A stretch of 64,000 bases of DNA, taken from Promicromonospora sp. Populi. GTDB taxonomy: Bacteria; Actinomycetota; Actinomycetes; Actinomycetales; Cellulomonadaceae. The notes beneath the pieces were generated by a model. The model was not told the DNA's origin, ran no database searches, and worked only from the letters and a program-made list of their open reading frames with translations. Positions 43,493-52,562 of this stretch are shown piece after piece. The stretch lies in contig NZ_CP163528.1 of the NCBI RefSeq assembly GCF_041081105.1, positions 1,488,001 through 1,552,000 of the forward strand, written 5' to 3'. How positions within the stretch are numbered: position 1 is the stretch's first letter; every line of letters begins with the position of its first letter. Made by a program: the position numbers and the translations under genes.

Positions 43493-44341
43493 ATGACGGT
43501 CATCTGGACAGAAGGGCGTTTGGTCGCCCCGGACGAGGCCGCGCTGAGCGCGGTCGACCACGGCATCACTGTCGGCGACGGGGTCTTCGAGACCTGCGCC
43601 GTCCTCGACGGGCAGGCGTTCGCCCTGACGCGGCACCTCGCGCGGCTGGGGCGTTCGGCGTCGGGCATGGGCATGGCGGCACCCGACGAGCAGAAGGTGC
43701 GCGACGGCGTCGCCGCCGTCCTGGCCGCCGCCCCCGACGCGGGGCGGCTGCGGATCACGGTGACCGACGGCGTGGGGCCGCTCGCCTCCGGGCGCTCGGA
43801 CGGGCCGCAGACCGTGATCGTCGCGGCGAGCGCCGCCGTCATCGTGCCGACCGGGCGGGCCGCGCGCTCCCCCTGGACCCGCAACGAGCGCAGCGCGGTC
43901 GCCGGGCTGAAGACGACGTCGTACGCCGAGAACGTCGTGGCGCTCGCGGACGCCATCAGGAAGGGCGCCGACGAGTCGGTCTTCGCGAACACACAGGGCG
44001 ACCTGTGCGAGGGCACTGGCTCGAACGTGTTCCTCGAGCTCGACGGGGAGCTGGTCACTCCCCCGCTGAGCTCGGGCTGCCTCGCCGGGATCACGCGCGA
44101 GCTGCTGCTCGAGTGGGGCGCCGAGGAAGGGCTGCCGGTGCGGGAGGCCAAGGACGGCGAGCTTCCGTTCTCGGTGCTCGACCAGGTGGCAGCCGGAGAG
44201 GCCGAGATGCTGCTGACCGGGTCGGTACGGAACGTGCAGCCCACGGTGTGGCTGGACGGCGCCGACCTGGCGATCGGTGAGCTGTCGAGCACCGCGCGCG
44301 AAGTGTTCGAGCGGCTCATGCGCGAGCGCCTCGATCCCTGA
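43493..44341 (+). CDS. pabC: Aminodeoxychorismate lyase / class IV aminotransferase
   Basis: A fold-type IV PLP enzyme of 282 residues releasing pyruvate from aminodeoxychorismate to give p-aminobenzoate. PLP Lys in GLKTTSYAENV; CEGTGSNVF and LLTGSVRNVQP near the cofactor. Fits the product of pabB in the same operon. Confidence 0.88.
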   Translation: MTVIWTEGRLVAPDEAALSAVDHGITVGDGVFETCAVLDGQAFALTRHLARLGRSASGMGMAAPDEQKVRDGVAAVLAAAPDAGRLRITVTDGVGPLASGRSDGPQTVIVAASAAVIVPTGRAARSPWTRNERSAVAGLKTTSYAENVVALADAIRKGADESVFANTQGDLCEGTGSNVFLELDGELVTPPLSSGCLAGITRELLLEWGAEEGLPVREAKDGELPFSVLDQVAAGEAEMLLTGSVRNVQPTVWLDGADLAIGELSSTAREVFERLMRERLDP

Positions 44342-44445
44342 CCCGGATCCCGCCCGGCTACCGCTCGATCCGGCGATTCGGATTTCGCATCCGCGCTCGA
44401 ACCAGGCTAATATCGTCCACGCACGCCCTGCGGGGTGAGCAGCAC

Positions 44446-44517
44446 GGGCGATTGGCGCAGGGGTAGCGCGCTTCGTTCACACCGAAGAGGTCACTGGTTC
44501 GATCCCAGTATCGCCCA
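44446..44517 (+). tRNA. tRNA-Val (CAC)
   Basis: A 72-base cloverleaf differing from tRNA-Val(GAC) mainly in the anticodon arm; loop TTCACAC gives CAC, reading GUG. Only one on the plus strand. Confidence 0.95.
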
Positions 44518-44526
44518 CCGTGAGAG

Positions 44527-44566
44527 AAGGCCCTCCGACCAGCGGAAACGCTGAGCGGAGGGCCTT
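44527..44566 (+). terminator. Terminator of tRNA-Val (CAC)
   Basis: AAGGCCCTCCG (44527-44537) pairs with CGGAGGGCCTT (44556-44566), with an inner AGCG-GAAA-CGCT hairpin, and a TTTT tract at the end. Same architecture as the other tRNA terminators. Confidence 0.85.
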
Positions 44567-44670
44567 TTGCGCTACCCCGAGCACCGCCCGGACAGCCAGT
44601 GGGGGACAAAGTGGGTGACTACGCCGACTGTTCACCACGCGCCTCCTCGCGTTGGCCCGCACTGGGCCTG

Positions 44671-44798
44671 AGATCGGTCGGACGTATGACCGAAGTCAGT
44701 GAGATCGGTCGCTTGCTCTGAGATCGGTCAATCGTTGGACCGATCTCAGAGCAACGGACCGATCTCGCCGCCCCCTGCAAGCAAGGGACCGAAGTCAG
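44671..44798. repeat. Cluster of GACCGA repeats around a 17-bp perfect hairpin
   Basis: Three copies of GAGATCGGTC or its core on the plus strand (44671, 44701, 44719), two in reverse (44738, 44757), and two GACCGAAGTCAG copies (44688, 44787) within 130 bases. The centre is a perfect hairpin, arms 44713-44729 (TTGCTCTGAGATCGGTC) and 44738-44754, loop eight bases. No ORF covers it and it lies just after a tRNA. Not followed by a T tract, so it is more than a terminator. Confidence 0.75.
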
Positions 44799-44845
44799 CG
44801 CGGCCGTCCCGCCACACGCCCAGCGGGTGAAGGCCGCGCGCGGTG

Positions 44846-44859
44846 TGGGAGCGCTCCCA
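44846..44859. promoter_or_regulatory. CelR-like operator TGGGAGCGCTCCCA
   Basis: A perfect 14-base palindrome equal to the site I recall for CelR of Thermobifida fusca, a LacI-family repressor of cellulase genes released by cellobiose. It lies about 120 bases before the GH64 start, in position for the promoter. CelR itself is not in the window. The 44567-44670 part shows no gene. Confidence 0.75.
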
Positions 44860-44978
44860 AATTGGTCGTGTCCAACTAGTGACATTGGCAGGGTTCCTCA
44901 CTAACATCCGGTTTGCTGCTACTCCGGCGGAAGGTCCAGCAAGTACAACGACGTACTAGACGGAACGAGGAGATCCCC

Positions 44979-46640
44979 ATGTCACCTACCCATTCCCGGG
45001 CTCGAAGGCCCCGACTCCGCACCCTGCTCAACGGCGTGGCCGCGTTCGGCGTGCTCGCCATCACGGCGGCCGCGCTCGTCGTCGCGCAGCCTGCCCCCGC
45101 AAGCGCTGTCCCCGCCACGATCCCCCTGACCATCACCAACGACTCCGGCCGTGGTGACCAGGTGTTCATCTACGTGCTCGGCACGCCCGGCGAGGACCGG
45201 CTGGGCTGGTCGGACGCCGCGGGCGTGTTCCACCAGTGGCCCACTGTGGGCGGGGTGCCGGTGGACGCGCCCGACGCGTCGATCGCCGGACCGGCCGACG
45301 GGCAGTCCATGACCATCCAGCTGCCCAAGCTGTCCGGCCGGGTGTACTTCTCGTACGGCAGCAAGCTGTCGTTCAAGGTCGTCAACAACGGGCGGCTGGT
45401 CCAGCCGGCCGTGCAGAACCCGAGCGACCCGAACCGCAACAAGCTGTTCGCCTGGACCGAGTTCACGCTGAACGACGCCGGTCTGTGGATCAACAGCACC
45501 CAGGTCGACTTCCTCTCCGCGCCGTACCAGACGGGGCTGCGCACGGGCGGCGGTTCAGTGCTCAGCACGGGCATGCTCAAGCCCGACGGCTACCAGAACG
45601 TCGTCAACGCCCTGGCGGCGACGCCTGGCTGGAGCAACCTCGCGCAGCGCGCCCCTGACGGCTCCCTGCTGCGCATCCTGGCCCCCAGCCACGGGATCGG
45701 GACCGGGCAGATGGACCCGAACATCCTGTCCAGCTATGTCGACCGGGTGTGGGCCAAGTACACGAACGAGAACCTGATCGTCGCTCCGTACTCCTATGAC
45801 CCGGCCGCGCGGTTCACGGGCCGAGTGGTGAACGGCGTCATGCGGTTCACCAACGCCTCCGGCGGGTACGTCACCGAGTTCCGCAAGCCGTCGAGCGACT
45901 CGATCTTCGGTTGTTACAACGACCTCGCGGCGCCGAACAACGACATCGGCGCGATCGCCCGCACGCTGTGCGCCGGGTTCCACCGCTCGACCCTGCTGAC
46001 CACCACCACGCAGCCGGGCACGGACACCTCCGGGTACTACCTGGACTCCATGACCGACTACTACGCCAAGTTCATCCACCAGCAGATGGCGAACGGCAAG
46101 GCCTACGCCTTCGCGTTCGACGATGTGGTGGCGCAGGAGTCCCTGGTGCACGACGGCAACCCGACCGCCGCCTACATGCAGCTCGACCCGTTCCAGGGCG
46201 CGGCGACACCGATCGCCGGCACCGGTGGCGGTGGCGGTGGCGGCGACGCGCTCCCGGCGGGTACGGGGGCGGTGCGTGCGGCCAACGGCATGTGTGTGGA
46301 CGTGCCCTGGGCCAGCTCGGTCAACGGCAACCCGTTGCAGATCGTGAACTGCAGCGGCAACGGTGCGCAGACCTGGGCCCGGTCGGCCTCGACGCTCAGC
46401 GCGCTGGGCCGGTGCATGGACATCTCCGGGGGCAGCACGGCGGACGGCGCAGTTGTGCAGCTCTGGGACTGCAACGGCACCGGGGCGCAGGGCTGGACCT
46501 ACCGGTCCGCCACCCAGGCGATCGTCAACCCGCAGTCGGGCAAGTGCCTGACGGCGGTCGGCGGCGCACCCCTGCACGAGGGCCAACGGTTGGAGATCCG
46601 CGCCTGCTCCGGCACCGAGGGGCAGCGCTGGACCTTCTGA
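44979..46640 (+). CDS. Secreted GH64 beta-1,3-glucanase with CBM13
   Basis: An extracellular laminarinase that lyses fungal glucan, 553 residues. Signal peptide about 1-42 ending in ASA; GH64 catalytic domain about 45-405 (IPLTITNDSGRGDQVFIYVL, VYFSYGSKLSFKVVNNG, WTEFTLND); a glycine linker; and a ricin-type beta-trefoil CBM13 over the last about 125 residues with three QxW motifs (QTW, QGW, QRW). ATG at 44979 has GAGGAG upstream. The architecture matches glucanases of Cellulosimicrobium and Oerskovia. Regulated probably through the palindrome at 44846. Confidence 0.94.
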   Translation: MSPTHSRARRPRLRTLLNGVAAFGVLAITAAALVVAQPAPASAVPATIPLTITNDSGRGDQVFIYVLGTPGEDRLGWSDAAGVFHQWPTVGGVPVDAPDASIAGPADGQSMTIQLPKLSGRVYFSYGSKLSFKVVNNGRLVQPAVQNPSDPNRNKLFAWTEFTLNDAGLWINSTQVDFLSAPYQTGLRTGGGSVLSTGMLKPDGYQNVVNALAATPGWSNLAQRAPDGSLLRILAPSHGIGTGQMDPNILSSYVDRVWAKYTNENLIVAPYSYDPAARFTGRVVNGVMRFTNASGGYVTEFRKPSSDSIFGCYNDLAAPNNDIGAIARTLCAGFHRSTLLTTTTQPGTDTSGYYLDSMTDYYAKFIHQQMANGKAYAFAFDDVVAQESLVHDGNPTAAYMQLDPFQGAATPIAGTGGGGGGGDALPAGTGAVRAANGMCVDVPWASSVNGNPLQIVNCSGNGAQTWARSASTLSALGRCMDISGGSTADGAVVQLWDCNGTGAQGWTYRSATQAIVNPQSGKCLTAVGGAPLHEGQRLEIRACSGTEGQRWTF

Positions 46641-46687
46641 CCCCACGGGCGCGCCGCTCGCTCATCCATGCCACTTGAGCGTATGGG

Positions 46688-49627
46688 TCATGAGCGGGCG
46701 GCGTGCCTGCCTTCGGCCAGCTCACGCTCGACCCGGGCGATGACCGTCGCGCCGTCGCCGATGCCGCGCCGGGCGACGACGTCGTCAACCAGACCGGGGC
46801 TGGTCGCCAGGGCCAGGAAGCGTTCCCAGGCGCGCCGCGCGTCCTTGCGGCGTCCGACCGCGGCCAGCGCGTCCCCGTAGACCAGCTGCAGCCCGACCTC
46901 GCCCAGGGTGTCCGCCTCGTACGCGAGCAGCGGGAAGGCGCGCTCGGCGGCCAGGATGGCGTCCTCAGGGCGCCCGGCACCGAAGTGGGCGGTCGCGATC
47001 TCGGCCATGGCGCGCGCCTCGACGTGCCCGGAGCCCGGGTGGGGCGTCGCGAGGGTGACGCACTCGCCGAGGGGGCGCAGGGCGTCGTCGTACCGACCAG
47101 CCCAGCACAGGGCGAGGGCCTGGGCGTGGAGCGCGGCCACGAGCAGGCCGGTGTCGCCGGTCTCGCGCAGCAGCGTCACGGCGTCGTCGACCAGGCTGAT
47201 CCGTTCCTCCGGGTCGAGGTCGAGCGTCATCGCCCGGCTGCTGAGCACGCTCGCCTGGCCCGACCGGTCGTCGAGGCTCGTGTACTCCTGCTCGGCGAGG
47301 TCGTAGTAGGTCCGCGCGTGGTCCTGGTCGCCGTGGCGGGCGTACTTGGCCGCGACGGCGCGGTGGCACTCGGCGCGCAGCACGACGTCGTCGACGTGCT
47401 CGACGGACTCGGCCGCCGCGCGGGCCAGCGGCAGGGTGTCCGCGGTGGAGTCGACCGAATCGTTGATCGGACGGCAGTCGAGGTACAGGAGCACGGCCGA
47501 CCGATGGTCACCGCGGCTGACCGCGGCGGCGAAGGCCGCACGCAGCCCGGCGCGCTCGGCGACGTACCAACGCAGCGCCTGGGCGCGATCCGGGAACAGT
47601 TCCGGCACGACCGTCGGGTCCACCTCGCCCAGCGGCGCGACGGGCGGGCGGCCGAAGTTGAGGACCGCCTCCCGGGCGGAGCGCACGTAGTGCTCGACGT
47701 ACCGGGCGACCACCCGGTCGCGTTCGTCGCCGAGCAGCTCGGTCGCGAGCTCGCGCAACAGGTCGTGCAGCACGTACCGGCCGGGCGCCGACTGGCGCAG
47801 CAAGCTCGCCGACGTCAGCTCGGTCAGGTGCTTGTGCGTCTCGTGCGCCAGCAGGCCGGCGAGGCTGACCGCGGACGCCGTGGAGATCTGCGGTCCCGGG
47901 ACCACGCTCAGCCGGGCGAAGAGCCGGGCCGCGCCGTCGGACAGCCCCTCGTAGGACCAGGTGAGCACGCTGCGCAGGTCGGGACCGGCGTCCGGATCGC
48001 TCAGCGCGTCGAGGGCGCGCGACTGGCCGACCTCCCGCGCGAAGAGGTCGAGCGGGAACCCGGGGTTGGCCGCGGCCCGCGCGGCCACGAGCGCCACGGC
48101 GAGCGGCAGGCCGCCGCAGTGCCGGCCGATCGCCAGGAGCGGCTGAGTACCACCGGTCAGGTGTGCGGCGCCGAGCCGGCGGTCGAAGAAATCCAGGATC
48201 TCGTCGTCGTCGAACGGCTCCAGCCGGACCAGCGGCACCTGCCGGCGCACGGCGAGCCCGCGCAGCTGGTTGCGGCTGGTCACCAGGGCGGTTGCCGGGC
48301 CGTCGCCGGGCAGGAGCGGTTCGACCTGCGCCGAGTCGTGCGCGTTGTCCAGGACGAGCAGGGCGCGGCGGCCAGCGAGGAGGCTGCGCAGCAGGGCGGA
48401 CCGGGCGTCCGCCGAGTCCGGGAGTGCCTGCGGCGCGACGCCGAGTGCTTCCAGCAGGTCCCGCAGCGCCTCGGCCGGGTCCAGCGGCGGCGCGACGGCG
48501 TCGAACCCGCGCAGGTCCACGTAGAGCAGGCCGTCCGGGTAGTCGGCGGTGTGCAGGCCGCCCCACTTCAGGGCCAGGGAGGTCTTGCCGACGCCGGCCA
48601 TCCCGGCGACGACGACCACCTGCGCGCCCTCCCCTGCCGGGTCCGCCCCCAGCGCACCCTCGCCCAGAGCGGCGTCGATGGCCGCGAGCGCCTCGTGCCG
48701 CCCGGCGAACGCGGCCGGCGGCGAGGGCAGCTGGCGCGGGATCACTGGTGCCGACGGCGGTTGGGTCGCGGTGCGTGACGGCGCGGCGGGGCTTGCGTCG
48801 GTGTCGCCGTCGGCGCCGGTCTCGGCGCCAGTGTCGCCGTCGCCGTCGCCCCGCAGCGCCTCCGCATGGGCGGCCCGCAGGTCGCGGCCGGGAGACGCCC
48901 CGAGCTCGTCGAGGAGCGTTGTGCGGACGGCGGCATAGGTGGCCAGCGCCTCGGCGGGCCGGCCGGCGCGCGTGAGCACCCGCACCAGTCCCGCGTGGGC
49001 GGCCTCGTCCAGCGGGTCGCGGGTCGCCGCGAGGCGCAGGGGCGGGAGCAGGGCGGCGACCTGCTCGGGCCGGCGCACCAGGCGTGCGGCGGCGGTCAGG
49101 ACCCGGCGCCGCTCGTCCTCCAGGCCGACGAACACCGGCAGGTGGCGCAGCGGCTCGTCGCCCGCCGGGCCCTGCGCGATGGCGAGCGCCTCGAGGTAGC
49201 GGTCCACGCCGCCGTCGGCCGCCCCCGACGCCGCCTCCTGCTCCGCCCGGTGCACAAGCTCGCGGAAGGCCAGCACGTCCGACGTGCCGGGGGTCAGGGC
49301 CAGCCGGTAGCCGCCGCCGGTGGGCAGGAGCCACGAGCCGACGTCGCGCCGCGGCAGGTCCGGCTCGAACAGGCGGCGCAGCTCGCCGACATGCCGGCGC
49401 ACCTGGTTCACGACCGAAGGGGCGGACGGGTCCGACCACGCGGCGTCGATCAGCTCGCCCAGCGGCACCTGCTGGTCCGGGGTCGCCAGGAGCAGGCCGA
49501 GGATCACCCGCTGCTTGGGCTGGACCAGCTCGACCTCTACCCCGTCGCGCCACACGCGCACGCCGCCGTAGAGCGCGAACCGGACGCCTCGGTCGGTCGC
49601 GTCGGGCGGCATCGGGACGACAGGCAC
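46688..49627 (-). CDS. AfsR/SARP-family regulator (BTAD, NB-ARC, TPR)
   Basis: A 979-residue signal-transduction regulator. An OmpR-like winged helix (about 15-110, VILGLLLATPDQQVPLGEL), a bacterial transcriptional activation domain (about 115-260), an Asp/Gly-rich linker, an NB-ARC ATPase with GMAGVGKT (342-349) and ALLVLDNAHD, and C-terminal TPR-like helices. Relatives activate antibiotic or morphogenetic genes. Start GTG at 49627 or a Met five codons later. Divergent from the SDR gene at 49785. A target cluster is not evident. Confidence 0.9.
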   Translation of the reverse strand: MPVVPMPPDATDRGVRFALYGGVRVWRDGVEVELVQPKQRVILGLLLATPDQQVPLGELIDAAWSDPSAPSVVNQVRRHVGELRRLFEPDLPRRDVGSWLLPTGGGYRLALTPGTSDVLAFRELVHRAEQEAASGAADGGVDRYLEALAIAQGPAGDEPLRHLPVFVGLEDERRRVLTAAARLVRRPEQVAALLPPLRLAATRDPLDEAAHAGLVRVLTRAGRPAEALATYAAVRTTLLDELGASPGRDLRAAHAEALRGDGDGDTGAETGADGDTDASPAAPSRTATQPPSAPVIPRQLPSPPAAFAGRHEALAAIDAALGEGALGADPAGEGAQVVVVAGMAGVGKTSLALKWGGLHTADYPDGLLYVDLRGFDAVAPPLDPAEALRDLLEALGVAPQALPDSADARSALLRSLLAGRRALLVLDNAHDSAQVEPLLPGDGPATALVTSRNQLRGLAVRRQVPLVRLEPFDDDEILDFFDRRLGAAHLTGGTQPLLAIGRHCGGLPLAVALVAARAAANPGFPLDLFAREVGQSRALDALSDPDAGPDLRSVLTWSYEGLSDGAARLFARLSVVPGPQISTASAVSLAGLLAHETHKHLTELTSASLLRQSAPGRYVLHDLLRELATELLGDERDRVVARYVEHYVRSAREAVLNFGRPPVAPLGEVDPTVVPELFPDRAQALRWYVAERAGLRAAFAAAVSRGDHRSAVLLYLDCRPINDSVDSTADTLPLARAAAESVEHVDDVVLRAECHRAVAAKYARHGDQDHARTYYDLAEQEYTSLDDRSGQASVLSSRAMTLDLDPEERISLVDDAVTLLRETGDTGLLVAALHAQALALCWAGRYDDALRPLGECVTLATPHPGSGHVEARAMAEIATAHFGAGRPEDAILAAERAFPLLAYEADTLGEVGLQLVYGDALAAVGRRKDARRAWERFLALATSPGLVDDVVARRGIGDGATVIARVERELAEGRHAARS

Positions 49628-49784
49628 GTGCCGAGCGTACGGCTCGGTGGCCAGTTCCGGCGCCCTCGGCGCCGTCGGGATGTGTAGTCAGCCGGTGCGC
49701 ACTTTCCGCGCACTTGCGGGGCAGTGCCCGTCCCTAGGTTCGTAGGTGTCAGGCAACGAAGACCCAGGACCCACGGAGGTAACA

Positions 49785-50603
49785 ATGACTGAGCGCATCT
49801 GGTTCATCACCGGCGCATCGCGCGGTTTCGGTCGCGAGTGGACCGAGGCAGCCCTCGAACGCGGCGACAAGGTTGCGGCGACGGCTCGCAAGCTCGAGAC
49901 CCTCGACCCGCTCGTGGCCAAGTACGGCGACAAGATCCTGCCCATCCAGCTGGATGTCACCGACCGCGACGCGGCCTTCGCGGCCGTCGCCCAGGCGCAC
50001 GAGAACTTCGGCCGCCTCGACGTGGTCATCAACAACGCCGGGTACGGCCTGTTCGGGATGGTCGAGGAGGCCACCGCCCAGGAGGCGCACGACCAGATCG
50101 AGACCAACCTCTTCGGCACCCTCTGGGTGACGCAGGCGGCCCTCCCGTTCCTGCGCGAGCAGGGCAGCGGGCACATCATCCAGGTCTCGTCGGTCGCCGG
50201 CGTCTTCGCCCTGCCCGGGGTAGGCATCTACATCGCCTCGAAGTTTGCGGTCGAGGGCTTCACCCAGAGCCTCGCGATGGAGGTCAAGGACTTCGGGATC
50301 AAGGTCACCCTCGTCGAGCCTGCCGGCTACGCGACGGACTGGGCCGCGGGCTCCGCGATCCGCTCCGAGCAGCTGCCGGCCTACGACGAGTTCCGCGCGA
50401 ACCCGCCGATCTCGGCGTCGGCCCGGCGTGCCGACCCGTCCGCGACCCGCGCGGCCATCCTCGCCGTCGTCGACGCGGAGGAGCCCCCGCGGCGGATCTT
50501 CTTCGGCAAGGGCGCGCTGCCGCTGATGCAGAAGGAGTACGCGTCCCGCCTCGCCGAGTGGGAGGCCTGGGACGAGGTCTCGCAGGCGGCGTTCGGCGAC
50601 TGA
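49785..50603 (+). CDS. Short-chain dehydrogenase/reductase
   Basis: A classical SDR of 272 residues: cofactor loop TGASRGFG (9-16), NNAGYG, and the catalytic YIASK; the DVTDRD acid favours NAD(H) use of the diverged type. Substrate unknown. ATG at 49785 with GGAGG upstream. Divergent from the BTAD regulator with about 160 bases between. Confidence 0.9.
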   Translation: MTERIWFITGASRGFGREWTEAALERGDKVAATARKLETLDPLVAKYGDKILPIQLDVTDRDAAFAAVAQAHENFGRLDVVINNAGYGLFGMVEEATAQEAHDQIETNLFGTLWVTQAALPFLREQGSGHIIQVSSVAGVFALPGVGIYIASKFAVEGFTQSLAMEVKDFGIKVTLVEPAGYATDWAAGSAIRSEQLPAYDEFRANPPISASARRADPSATRAAILAVVDAEEPPRRIFFGKGALPLMQKEYASRLAEWEAWDEVSQAAFGD

Positions 50604-50626
50604 CACCGCCCGCTTGCGCGGCGCGG

Positions 50627-51382
50627 CTACTTCAGGAACGCGAGTGCGTCGACGGCGAAGCGGTTGTCGTTGAACGTGCCGCTGTGACTGACACCCGCGT
50701 AGACGACGAGCCGGGCACCGGGGATGCCCTCGACCGTCTGCCGGGCCAGCTCCACCGGGTAGACGAGATCCTTGTCGCCCTGGATCAGCAGCGTGGGCGC
50801 CCTGATGTCGTTCAGCCGTCCACGCAGGTCGAAGCCGTCCTCGGCATTGAGCACGGTGACGGCGTCGGTGTGGTCCTTGTGGCCGCCGTCCGACAGCCAG
50901 AGCAGGCCGCTGAGCAGTCGCTGACCGATCGCCGACTCGGTGACCACCTCGGCCAGCGCGGGGCTCGGCCGCCTGCCCTGGCGCGCTCGTTCGATGTAGG
51001 CGCGCTGGGCCCGTTTGCCGACCGGGCCCAGCGCGCAGGCCGTCCCGGCCAGGACGAGGCGGCCGACCAGGTCGGGATGGTCGGCCGCGAGCTGGAGGGC
51101 GATGGATCCGCCCGTGGAGATGGCCAGCACGTTCACCGGGCCCTCGAACGTGGACCTGAGCGCTGCCGCGTAGACGGCCGCAAGGTCGGCCATCGTCGTG
51201 GTCGATGGCAGCCCGGGCGGGCGGTTGACGACGTACACGGTGAAGTGCTCGATGAACGGGCGCAGCATCCGCATCGTCGACCAGCGGGCCAGGCCCGTCG
51301 GGTTGGCCGCCTCCGGCGTGAAGAGCAGAACCACCAGGGGCGATCCTGTTCCGGCGGTGAGGTACGGCAGGCCGTTCATCAT
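50627..51382 (-). CDS. Alpha/beta hydrolase
   Basis: A 251-residue cytoplasmic hydrolase. The nucleophile elbow is A-I-S89-T-G, with Asp in LIQGDKDLVYP and the final His in GVSHSGTF. No signal peptide. Substrate unknown; it sits 15 bases after the GAPDH gene stop on the same strand and may share its transcript. Confidence 0.85.
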   Translation of the reverse strand: MMNGLPYLTAGTGSPLVVLLFTPEAANPTGLARWSTMRMLRPFIEHFTVYVVNRPPGLPSTTTMADLAAVYAAALRSTFEGPVNVLAISTGGSIALQLAADHPDLVGRLVLAGTACALGPVGKRAQRAYIERARQGRRPSPALAEVVTESAIGQRLLSGLLWLSDGGHKDHTDAVTVLNAEDGFDLRGRLNDIRAPTLLIQGDKDLVYPVELARQTVEGIPGARLVVYAGVSHSGTFNDNRFAVDALAFLK

Positions 51383-51397
51383 GCGGCGATCCTTCCA

Positions 51398-52396
51398 CTA
51401 CACCCGCGCGAGCAGCTCCAGCGTGTCGATCACGCGGTTCGAGAAGCCCCACTCGTTGTCGTACCAGGCCACGACCTTGACGTGCTTGCCATCCACGCGG
51501 ACCAGGGCGGCGTCGAAGATCGCCGACGCCGGCTGGCCGGTGATGTCGCTGGAGACCAGCGGCTCGTCGGAGTAGTCGAGGATGCCGTGGAGCGGGCCGT
51601 CGGCCGCGGCACGGTAGGCGGCGAGCACGTCCTCGCGGGAGACCTCGCGCGTGACCGCGGTGTTCAGCTCCACCAGGGAGCCCACCGGTACGGGCACACG
51701 GATCGAGTCGCCGGACAGCTTCCCGTTCAGGTTCGGCAGCACCAGGCCGATCGCCTTGGCCGCGCCAGTGGTGGTGGGCGCGATGTTGACGGCGGCGGCC
51801 CGGGCCCGGCGCAGGTCGCGGTGCGGCCCGTCCTGCAGGTTCTGCTCCTGGGTGTAGGCGTGCACGGTGGTCATGAAGCCGTGCTCGATCCCGGCCAGGT
51901 CGTCCAGGACGGACGCCAGCGGGGCCAGTGCGTTGGTGGTGCACGAGGCGTTCGAGACGATCGTGTGCAGCGCCGGGTCGTAGGCGTCCGTGTTCACGCC
52001 GTAGGCGAGCGTGACGTCGGCGCCGGTCGCGGGGGCGCTGACCAGCACGCGCCTGGCGCCGGCGTCGAGGTGCGCGCGGGCGGCGTCGGCCGAGGTGAAC
52101 CGGCCGGTCGACTCCAGCACGATGTCGACGCCGAGCTCCGCCCAGGGCAGCTTGCCGGGCTCGCGCTCGGCGAGCACCTTGATGCGTCGTCCGTCGACCA
52201 CCAGGTCGGTCCCGTCCACCTCGACGGGACGGCCGAGGCGGCCGAGCGCGCTGTCGTACTTGAGCAGATGGGCGAGCGACTCCGGGGCGGTGAGGTCGTT
52301 GACGGCGACCACCTCGAGGTCGCTGTCGCGTTCGAGCAGGGCGCGGAGGGAGTTACGGCCGATGCGGCCGAAGCCGTTGATGGCGATGCGAGTCAT
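51398..52396 (-). CDS. Glyceraldehyde-3-phosphate dehydrogenase, type I
   Basis: A 332-residue NAD-dependent enzyme: NGFGRIGRN (7-15), catalytic Cys152 in SNASCTTN, the His in VHAYTQEQN, WYDNEWGFSNR at the end. It stands apart from pgk/tpi, which suggests a second GAPDH rather than the main glycolytic copy. ATG at 52396. Confidence 0.93.
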   Translation of the reverse strand: MTRIAINGFGRIGRNSLRALLERDSDLEVVAVNDLTAPESLAHLLKYDSALGRLGRPVEVDGTDLVVDGRRIKVLAEREPGKLPWAELGVDIVLESTGRFTSADAARAHLDAGARRVLVSAPATGADVTLAYGVNTDAYDPALHTIVSNASCTTNALAPLASVLDDLAGIEHGFMTTVHAYTQEQNLQDGPHRDLRRARAAAVNIAPTTTGAAKAIGLVLPNLNGKLSGDSIRVPVPVGSLVELNTAVTREVSREDVLAAYRAAADGPLHGILDYSDEPLVSSDITGQPASAIFDAALVRVDGKHVKVVAWYDNEWGFSNRVIDTLELLARV

Positions 52397-52537
52397 GACT
52401 CCATGCTCTGCGGACCGCCCGCGCGGCGACAGCGGCTGGAAGGCCATGGTGCGCAAGCATCACGCCAGACATATAGCCACCACCCGCAAGGATCACGCCA
52501 CTCCTTTGCGCGGAGCCGGCTCAGGCTCTGCCTGTTG

Positions 52538-52562
52538 CCGCCTGAGCCTGCGGCTCAGGCGG
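52538..52562 (-). terminator. Hairpin at the end of the GlxA-type regulator gene
   Basis: CCGCCTGAGCC and GGCTCAGGCGG pair perfectly over 11 bp around a three-base loop; the stem overlaps the stop codon. No T tract follows, so termination strength is uncertain. Confidence 0.5.

Noticed and set aside
46688..49784. A biosynthetic gene cluster around the SARP-like regulator
   Set aside because: No polyketide, peptide-synthetase, lanthipeptide or terpene genes are adjacent; neighbours are a glucanase and single oxidoreductases.
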